58,352 nt of DNA from JAYZQT01 sp964412235 (GTDB taxonomy: Bacteria; Pseudomonadota; Alphaproteobacteria; MPNO01; UBA830): assembly GCA_964412235.1 (NCBI GenBank), contig CAYPNT010000007.1, positions 1-58,352 of the forward strand. Direction: 5' to 3'. The notes below the pieces were generated by a model. That model ran no database searches. It was not told the DNA's origin and saw only the letters and a program-made list of their open reading frames with translations. The translations under genes and the position numbers were made by a program. Below are positions 52,749-58,352 of the stretch, piece after piece. Positions within the stretch are counted from its first letter, which is position 1; each line of letters opens with the position of its first letter.

Positions 52749-52801
52749 CTAGTTTTCTCCATTAATCTGGGATCACGATAGTTAATAATATAGGCATTTC
52801 T

Positions 52802-53194
52802 TTAAGGCGGTACTACTGCTGTTGTCTCAATCTCAACCTTAGCACTATCCTCCATTAAGGCGACGACTTGCACAGCCGCCATTGCAGGATAATGCTTCCC
52901 GATTATGTCTCGATAAGCGGCGCCAACCTCCGAAAGACGCGAAAGGTATTCATTTTTATCAACAAAATACATCGTCATACGACAAATGTGTTCAGGGCCA
53001 GCGTTTCCTTCTTTAAGAACAAGCACGGTATTCTCTAAAGCTTTTCGGAACTGGTCCACGAAATCAAGGCTTTCAAATACTTCCTCGTGGTTCCAACCAA
53101 CCATACCGGCAACAAAAACCTGTCGACCCTCGGCGGCCACGCCGTTGGAATAACCTTTTGGACGCTTCCAACCAGGCGGGTTCAGTTGATCCAT
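52802..53194 (-). CDS. RidA/YjgF-family protein lacking the catalytic arginine
   Basis: A 130-residue Rid-family protein (trimeric fold), with NGVAAEGRQVFVAGMVGWNHE and ENTVLVLKEGNAGPEHICRMTMYF typical. In RidA the deaminase arginine lies in a P-A-R-S-C-V-E-V context; here the aligned stretch is PAMAAVQVV, so that arginine is absent and enamine/imine deamination by the RidA mechanism is not supported. ATG 53194 has GGAGG 8 nt upstream. Divergent from the SDR that starts the 2-aminobenzoyl-CoA-like cluster. Confidence 0.9.
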   Translation of the reverse strand: MDQLNPPGWKRPKGYSNGVAAEGRQVFVAGMVGWNHEEVFESLDFVDQFRKALENTVLVLKEGNAGPEHICRMTMYFVDKNEYLSRLSEVGAAYRDIIGKHYPAMAAVQVVALMEDSAKVEIETTAVVPP

Positions 53195-53238
53195 TTAGAG
53201 TCCTCCGTTGTAAAAGCTTGCGACTAGTGTCAAATTGT

Positions 53239-53250
53239 TTTAAGCTTAAA
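53239..53250. promoter_or_regulatory. TTTAAG/CTTAAA palindrome in the RidA/SDR divergent region
   Basis: TTTAAGCTTAAA, a 12-bp perfect palindrome, inside a longer partly symmetric stretch (about 53233-53255), 27 nt before the SDR start and 45 nt from the RidA-like start. A candidate operator for the MarR protein encoded at 54107. Confidence 0.5.
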
Positions 53251-53276
53251 CTAATGTTAAAGCAATCGGCTCTGTA

Positions 53277-54110
53277 ATGGCGCAGAACGACAACATAAAG
53301 CACAGCAGCCCCCCTGAAGGAAAGATGTCCGGTGACCCCTTAACAGGACAACATGCACTCGTAACTGGAGCTACACGGGGAATCGGAGCAGCAATCGCGG
53401 AAACGCTTGGACGCTTGGGTGCGAACCTCACTCTGTTAGGTCGCGACGCAATAAAACTACGGGAAAAATCGGACGAGATTAGTAAGAACTCTGGTATTAA
53501 GGTTTATATTGAAACTGCGGATATCACTGACGCAGAAATGATAAAAAACGTTGTGACAAATGCCGTCGCGAACAACGGCCCCATTTCAATCCTCGTAAAT
53601 AATGCCGGCATTGGCAGAAGTGCGCCATTTAAAACCATGACGCGCGAACTTTGGGACGAGGTAATCGGAGTCAATTTAACGGGCACCTTTATATGTACAC
53701 AGGCTGTGATACCCGCGATGCTGGAATCCAATTACGGGCGCGTCATAAACATCTCCTCCACCGCAGGCCTTACGGGGTACGGATACGTTACGGCGTACAG
53801 TGCTGCCAAGCATGCTGTCGTCGGTTTAACCCGCTCGCTCGCACTCGAAGTTTCTGAAGCGGGCATTACAGTTAATGCCGTTTGCCCTGGATACACAGAA
53901 ACCGATCTCGTTAGTGACACAATAGCCAATATCGTAAAGAAAACGGGCCGAAGTCCCGAAGAAGCGCGCGCAGAACTTACCGGGCCAAACCCTATGGGTA
54001 GACTGATACAACCCTGGGAGGTTGCAGAAACCGTGGCATGGCTGGCATTACCGAGTTCAAGTTCCATAACAGGACAGGCTGTACCTGTTGCGGGTGGAGA
54101 AATTTTGTGA
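53277..54110 (+). CDS. SDR oxidoreductase (3-hydroxyacyl-CoA dehydrogenase-like)
   Basis: A 277-residue classical SDR. Cofactor motif TGATRGIG (30-37), NNAG, S160/S161, and the catalytic Y174/K178 in YSAAKHA. VNAVCPGYTETDLV and ITGQAVPVAGGEIL are typical. First gene of a five-gene plus-strand set; by position a 3-hydroxyacyl-CoA dehydrogenase for ring-derived CoA intermediates. An in-frame ATG at 53325 (GAAGGA just upstream) is an alternative start. Overlaps the next gene by GTGA. Confidence 0.9.
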   Translation: MAQNDNIKHSSPPEGKMSGDPLTGQHALVTGATRGIGAAIAETLGRLGANLTLLGRDAIKLREKSDEISKNSGIKVYIETADITDAEMIKNVVTNAVANNGPISILVNNAGIGRSAPFKTMTRELWDEVIGVNLTGTFICTQAVIPAMLESNYGRVINISSTAGLTGYGYVTAYSAAKHAVVGLTRSLALEVSEAGITVNAVCPGYTETDLVSDTIANIVKKTGRSPEEARAELTGPNPMGRLIQPWEVAETVAWLALPSSSSITGQAVPVAGGEIL

Positions 54111-54610
54111 CAAGCGTCGAAAGCCCAATGAAACGACATGACTATGAATCCGGAGTCCAGACCAAAGACGGAATGGAATTACGGGTTTGGCTGCGGTTAC
54201 TAACCTGTACCAACCACCTTGATAGCACTGTCCGACAGAAACTGAAGCAGACCGCTAACACCACCCTTCCCCGCTTTGACATCCTTGCCCAACTCGAACG
54301 TCATCACGGACCCATGTCCATGGGCGACCTTTCGGAACGATTAATGGTATCGAATGGTAACGTGACCGGTTTGGTGGATCGGTTAAAAAAAGAAGGCTAC
54401 GTTGCACGACTTCCTTCCTCTGAGGATCGTAGAATACAAATGGTAAGTCTAACGGCCAAAGGAAGAACATTTTTTTCTCAAATAGCGGAAGACCACAGAG
54501 GCTGGGTCGAAGACATAATGTCGGAACTGGGCGCAACGGAACTCACCTCGCTTTATGAACTATTAGCGCGACTTAAAAACTCAATCCTTGCAGCACAAGC
54601 CAAAGACTAA
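54107..54610 (+). CDS. MarR-family transcriptional regulator
   Basis: About 167 residues. Helix-turn-helix and wing: HHGPMSMGDLSERLMVSNGNVTGLVDRLKKEGYVARLPSSEDRRIQMVSLTAKG. GTG 54107 overlaps the SDR stop (GTGA) with GGTGGAG upstream; the frame extends further back within the SDR gene but is not homologous there. Sited inside the aromatic-CoA operon, it is likely its repressor, binding an aryl-CoA effector as BadR/HbaR-type MarR proteins do, and perhaps the palindrome at 53239. Confidence 0.92.
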   Translation: MTSVESPMKRHDYESGVQTKDGMELRVWLRLLTCTNHLDSTVRQKLKQTANTTLPRFDILAQLERHHGPMSMGDLSERLMVSNGNVTGLVDRLKKEGYVARLPSSEDRRIQMVSLTAKGRTFFSQIAEDHRGWVEDIMSELGATELTSLYELLARLKNSILAAQAKD

Positions 54611-54623
54611 AGGACGTACATAC

Positions 54624-55442
54624 ATGCAATCAATTAAGGCAGCAGAAATAGCTCACCAACATTTTGATTGGGACGTAGCGGGAGCCGTCGCAACTATTAC
54701 GATTAACAGACCCGAACGCAAAAACCCCCTAACGTTTGCTTCTTATGCTGCTTTGCGTGACACCTTCCGGGCGCTACAACACATTGATGAGGTAAATGCG
54801 GTTGTGATAACAGGCGCAGGGGGTAATTTTTGTTCAGGCGGTGACGTCCACGACATAATCGGCCCACTACTTAATATGAATATGAAAGAATTATTGGAAT
54901 TCACCGAAATGACGGGTGATGTAGTTAAGGCTATGCGGTCCTGCCCTCAACCTATCATAGCGGCAGTGGAAGGTATTTGTGCGGGAGCGGGTGCCATCCT
55001 TTCTATGGCAGCAGATATAAGATATGGCACGGCAGAAACCAAAACAGCCTTTCTCTTCACACGCGTAGGATTAGCAGGATGCGATATGGGAGCTTGCTCA
55101 ATTTTGCCGCGTATAATCGGGCAGGGACGCGCCTCTGAGTTACTCTATACTGGAAGGTCAATGTCAGGCGAGGAAGGCTATAATTGGGGTTTCTTTAATA
55201 AACTTTGTGAAACCGGCTCCACCTTAAAGGAAAGTCAAGAATTTGCATCGAAACTGTCTTCGGGTCCGACATTTGCTCATGGTATTACAAAGCGCCAACT
55301 GCACATGGAATGGAACATGAGCATTGATGATGCTATTACCTCAGAAGCAGAAGCCCAGGCAATCTGTATGCAAACTGAAGATTTTCGACGTGCCTATAAC
55401 GCATTTACTAAAAAAACAAAGCCAGTGTTTGAAGGAAACTAA
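54624..55442 (+). CDS. enoyl-CoA hydratase/isomerase family protein
   Basis: A 272-residue crotonase-fold enzyme. ITINRPERKNPLTF, NFCSGGDVHDIIG (oxyanion hole 1) and EGICAGAGAILSMAADIR (oxyanion hole 2) are clear. Start ATG 54624 with AAAGGA about 10 nt upstream. The ACAD gene starts at the next base after its stop. Likely a hydratase or ring-opening step on CoA thioesters derived from the ligase product. Confidence 0.9.
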   Translation: MQSIKAAEIAHQHFDWDVAGAVATITINRPERKNPLTFASYAALRDTFRALQHIDEVNAVVITGAGGNFCSGGDVHDIIGPLLNMNMKELLEFTEMTGDVVKAMRSCPQPIIAAVEGICAGAGAILSMAADIRYGTAETKTAFLFTRVGLAGCDMGACSILPRIIGQGRASELLYTGRSMSGEEGYNWGFFNKLCETGSTLKESQEFASKLSSGPTFAHGITKRQLHMEWNMSIDDAITSEAEAQAICMQTEDFRRAYNAFTKKTKPVFEGN

Positions 55443-56651
55443 GTGGTGACCGACCAAACTTACCTAGATTGGCCATTTTTAGAAGCATCACATCGGGCCC
55501 TCGCGCGGGAGTTTCGGACCTGGGCGGACCAAGAAATTGCTCCACTATCTGAACATGAGCCTAAAGACGACAGCGAACTTGACGAGCTTGCCCTTGAACT
55601 CGTCCGAAGACTCGCAGCCGGGGGGTGGTTGCAATACTCGGTTATAGCACCATGGGGCGGTAAGGCGGAGACACTCGACGTCCGGGCGCTATGCCTAATG
55701 AGAGAAATTCTGGCTCAACACTCAGGAATGGCAGACTTTTCGTTCGTCATGCAAGGGCTAGGAACCGGTCCGATTTCTTTGTTTGGCAGTGAAAAATTGA
55801 AACAGAAGTACCTACCAGAAGTTGCTGATGGCAAGCGCATAGCAGCATTTGCGCTGTCAGAACCTGGTTCGGGTTCTGACGTAGCAGCTTTGACCACAAG
55901 CGCTAGTGTGGACGGCAGTAATTATATTCTCAATGGCGAGAAAACTCTGATTTCTAATGGTGGGCTCGCCAGTCAATATGTCGTCTTTGCGCGAACGGAA
56001 GACCTACCTGGCGCTAAGGGCATATCAGCATTTGTGGTCGACGCGGATTTACCAGGATTTTCCGTGTCAGAGCGCTTCAACGTCATTGCACCACATCCCC
56101 TGGGACGGCTTACATTCGAGAATTGCCCTGTGCCCGCCGACAATTTAATTGGCCAACCCGGTGAAGGTTTTAAAATAGCTATGTCTTCGCTAGATGTATT
56201 TCGCTCAACGGTCGGCGCCGCCGCGCTCGGGTTGGCTCGGCGAGCACACGATGAAGCTCTTAATCACGCGCAGGATCGATTATCGTTTGGAAAGCCACTT
56301 TCCGAATATCAGTTAATCCAGGAAAAATTGGCAGATATGGCTCTCAAAATCGATGCCGCCGCCCTGCTCGTTTACCGCTCCGCATGGACTAAAGACACCC
56401 AACAACGCCGCGTTACACGTGAGGCTGCAATGGCTAAGCTCTTCGCAACGGAAAGTGCTCAAGAAGTAATAGATCAAGCGGTTCAAATATGGGGTGGAAT
56501 GGGTATTGTAGTCGGCTCCACCGTGGAACGTTTATATCGCGAAATTCGTGGTCTCCGAATATATGAAGGAACTAGCGAAATACAGAAACTGATCATAGCA
56601 GGCCAAACACTCGCAGCAGCAAAAGCAGAAAATATACCGGACCCCGTTTAG
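55443..56651 (+). CDS. acyl-CoA dehydrogenase
   Basis: A 402-residue flavoprotein. FALSEPGSGSDVAAL is the FAD/substrate motif, SFGKPLSEYQLIQEKLADM follows, and the catalytic base is E375 in IYEGTSEIQ. GTG 55443 has GAAGGA about 8 nt upstream and directly follows the hydratase stop. In this cluster it would dehydrogenate an alicyclic or straight-chain CoA ester. Electron acceptor ETF is not encoded here. Confidence 0.92.
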   Translation: MVTDQTYLDWPFLEASHRALAREFRTWADQEIAPLSEHEPKDDSELDELALELVRRLAAGGWLQYSVIAPWGGKAETLDVRALCLMREILAQHSGMADFSFVMQGLGTGPISLFGSEKLKQKYLPEVADGKRIAAFALSEPGSGSDVAALTTSASVDGSNYILNGEKTLISNGGLASQYVVFARTEDLPGAKGISAFVVDADLPGFSVSERFNVIAPHPLGRLTFENCPVPADNLIGQPGEGFKIAMSSLDVFRSTVGAAALGLARRAHDEALNHAQDRLSFGKPLSEYQLIQEKLADMALKIDAAALLVYRSAWTKDTQQRRVTREAAMAKLFATESAQEVIDQAVQIWGGMGIVVGSTVERLYREIRGLRIYEGTSEIQKLIIAGQTLAAAKAENIPDPV

Positions 56652-56658
56652 TGGTGAA

Positions 56659-58326
56659 ATGAAAAGACACATACCGGGCGGACCGACTGCCCATATAGAT
56701 ACCTTTGCAGCAGAAAACCTGCCCCCACAGGATCAATGGCCCGAATTCGACTTCGATTCACTGCCTGTCTTGCACGCTTACCCCAATCGAATAAATGCCG
56801 GGGTCGAGCTATTGGATCATATGTGCGAAACAGGTCATGCGAATAGTCCTGTCTTACATTATGAGAACGTCACTTGGACCTACGCCGAGCTCTTGGACAT
56901 TTCCAATCGAATAGCGCGCGTCCTTGTGGAGGAATACGGACTTGTGCCTGGTAACCGGGTGCTTTTGCGGTCATCAAACAATCCGATGCTCGTTGCATGT
57001 TGGTTTGCCGTTCTCAAGGCAGGCGGAATATGTGTGACAACTATGCAGTTACTGCGATCCCGCGAGTTAGTGTACATAATAAACAAAGCCCAAATCGAAT
57101 ATGCGTTGTGTGATGTTACATTAGCCCGTGAGATGGAAGAGGCGCAGCAACTTGCTCCAACACTTACCACCGCACTCTACTTTAGCGCAGCAGGCGACGC
57201 AGCGAGTTCACTTGACGAAAGTATTGCGGGCGTAAGCAGCAATTTTGAAAACTGCGACACTGCGGCAGATGATACGGCACTGATAGCGTTTACATCGGGA
57301 ACCACGGGATCACCGAAGGCTACGATGCATTTTCACCGAGACATTCTCGCGATGACTGACTGTTTTCCGAGATCGTTCAACATGGTTGAACCGGATGACA
57401 TCTTCGCTGGGACACCGCCACTCGCCTTTACGTTCGGTCTTGGGGGGCTCACTTGTTTCCCAATGCGATTTGGCGCCTCTACGCGGTTTTTTCCGTCGCC
57501 GCTCAGCGCTGAAAAGATTATGTCAGCGATTGAGAAATACCGCATTACCGGTATTTACACCGCCCCGACGATGTACCGACAACTTGCCGAATTGTCTGGA
57601 AAATATGATATTTCAAGCCTAAAAACATGTGTGTCGGCCGGCGAAACACTGCCAAAGGCCACTTGGAACGCTTTTCACAATGCGACTGGCCTCCGAATAG
57701 TTGACGGGCTCGGCTCCACAGAAATGATCCATATATTTGTCGCATCGTGCCCCGAAGATATGCGCGCAGGTTATACTGGAAAAGCAATACCCGGATATCG
57801 CGCGAAAATCGTCGATGAGAACGGTGAAGATCTTGGAGCAAATCAACCAGGCTTGTTAGCCGTTCAGGGACCGACAGGGTGTCGATATCTCTCGGATGTC
57901 CGCCAAACACAGTATGTAAGAAACGGTTGGAACTACCCGGGCGACATATATGAAATGGATGATACAGGTTATTTCCGCTACATAGCGCGAGACGACGATA
58001 TGATTATCTCTGCGGGTTACAACATTTCGGGACCCGAAGTTGAAAACGCACTTCAGGACCATGAAGCAGTTGCGGAATGTGCTGTGATAGCCAAACCGGA
58101 TAACGATAGAACAAATATAGTCAAAGCATTCGTCGTAGTGCGAGAGGGTTTCCGGGCCAACCCCGTGATGGTCCAAGAACTGCAAGACTTCGTTAAAAAC
58201 GAGATTGCGCCCTACAAATATCCGCGAGAAATTGAATTTGTTGAAGATTTACCAAAAACGGAAACGGGCAAGCTGCAGCGTTTTAGATTACGGGAACAAG
58301 AAAAAGCACTCAACAAAAACCAATAA
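56659..58326 (+). CDS. AMP-dependent acyl-CoA ligase, benzoate/2-aminobenzoate-CoA ligase type
   Basis: A 555-residue ANL enzyme. The AMP motif FTSGTTGSPK (211-220), DGLGSTEMIHIF (A5-like), YPGDIYEMDDTGYFRYIARDDDMIISAGYNISGPEVENAL, and the catalytic lysine K538 in KTETGKLQRF are visible. Overall pattern is that of benzoate-CoA and 2-aminobenzoate-CoA ligases. It would activate the aromatic acid to its CoA ester for the enzymes encoded upstream. Choice of 2-aminobenzoate over benzoate rests on the cluster type, not on specificity residues. ATG 7 nt after the ACAD stop. Confidence 0.88.
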   Translation: MKRHIPGGPTAHIDTFAAENLPPQDQWPEFDFDSLPVLHAYPNRINAGVELLDHMCETGHANSPVLHYENVTWTYAELLDISNRIARVLVEEYGLVPGNRVLLRSSNNPMLVACWFAVLKAGGICVTTMQLLRSRELVYIINKAQIEYALCDVTLAREMEEAQQLAPTLTTALYFSAAGDAASSLDESIAGVSSNFENCDTAADDTALIAFTSGTTGSPKATMHFHRDILAMTDCFPRSFNMVEPDDIFAGTPPLAFTFGLGGLTCFPMRFGASTRFFPSPLSAEKIMSAIEKYRITGIYTAPTMYRQLAELSGKYDISSLKTCVSAGETLPKATWNAFHNATGLRIVDGLGSTEMIHIFVASCPEDMRAGYTGKAIPGYRAKIVDENGEDLGANQPGLLAVQGPTGCRYLSDVRQTQYVRNGWNYPGDIYEMDDTGYFRYIARDDDMIISAGYNISGPEVENALQDHEAVAECAVIAKPDNDRTNIVKAFVVVREGFRANPVMVQELQDFVKNEIAPYKYPREIEFVEDLPKTETGKLQRFRLREQEKALNKNQ

Positions 58327-58352
58327 AAAACCCGATCATTTTATTATGGTGA

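Noticed and set aside
1..58352. CRISPR arrays, insertion sequences, integrases, prophage or plasmid origin genes
   Set aside because: Looked for regularly spaced repeats, transposase or integrase motifs and phage structural genes; none were seen.

Overview
The window looks like a chromosomal segment of a free-living, metabolically versatile alphaproteobacterium. This rests on the core block tRNA-Glu / DUF2062 / recJ / glpX / hom / aminotransferase, the rplM-rpsI pair with a long S9 N-terminal extension, and a large set of CoA-dependent and aromatic-acid catabolic genes. A marine Rhodospirillales-like lineage is a guess; nothing in the window fixes the genus. Two runs of N show that it is an assembled draft or metagenome scaffold. 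The 100-N run is flanked by an identical 55-base sequence on each side, so it is probably an assembly artefact rather than missing DNA.

Layout. (1) 0-11.6 kb, minus strand, mostly housekeeping: tRNA-Glu, DUF2062 protein, RecJ, GlpX, homoserine dehydrogenase, an alanine-type aminotransferase, an OmpA-like lipoprotein, an AhpD-like protein, a gamma-carbonic anhydrase, ArgC, and S9/L13 with a clear rho-independent terminator. (2) 11.8-15.4 kb, plus strand: an operon of an enoyl-CoA hydratase-like protein, an IPNS-like Fe(II)/2-oxoglutarate oxygenase, a CoA-binding protein and O-acetylhomoserine sulfhydrylase. (3) 15.5-21.8 kb: MFS transporter, CutA, a ferritin-like diiron protein of unknown function, an EamA permease, a MetE-C-like methyltransferase and an adrenodoxin-reductase-type ferredoxin reductase. 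(4) 21.9-24.9 kb, minus: a MarR regulator with a near-perfect 20-bp operator upstream, a CaiB/BaiF CoA-transferase and glutaryl-CoA dehydrogenase. (5) 25.1-36.8 kb: three UbiD-family decarboxylases, an amidohydrolase, a NadC-family phosphoribosyltransferase followed directly by a PhnN/nucleotide-phosphorylase fusion, a LysR regulator and a ThDP-dependent decarboxylase-like enzyme. (6) 36.8-44.3 kb, minus: ArsC/Spx-like protein, CinA-C amidase, DUF1989 protein, a cupin gene broken by three stops (plus strand), then a probable operon of heme-oxygenase-like diiron protein, Pht5-like protein, ornithine-cyclodeaminase-like protein and 2-hydroxyacid dehydrogenase, with a TauD-type dioxygenase upstream. 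(7) 44.4-46.9 kb, plus: MFS, SDR and a DksA/TraR-type zinc finger protein. (8) 46.9-53.2 kb, minus: RidA-like, MsrA, a two-component Rieske oxygenase, CaiB/BaiF, enoyl-CoA hydratase and amidase. (9) 53.3-58.3 kb, plus: SDR, MarR, enoyl-CoA hydratase, acyl-CoA dehydrogenase and a 2-aminobenzoate/benzoate-CoA ligase-like enzyme, resembling an aerobic 2-aminobenzoyl-CoA pathway cut off by the window end.

How the parts may work together. Several blocks activate, decarboxylate or oxygenate aromatic or carboxylic acids and feed CoA thioesters into beta-oxidation-type steps, ending in glutaryl-CoA dehydrogenase. The most unusual module is nadC-like plus the PhnN/phosphorylase fusion. By family chemistry it could convert a nucleoside 5'-monophosphate to ribose-1,5-bisphosphate and then to PRPP, the co-substrate of the enzyme encoded 4 nt upstream. 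The second most unusual is the HDO/Pht5-like/OCD-like/2HADH operon, for which I know no pathway. No CRISPR array, insertion sequence, integrase or prophage gene was seen.
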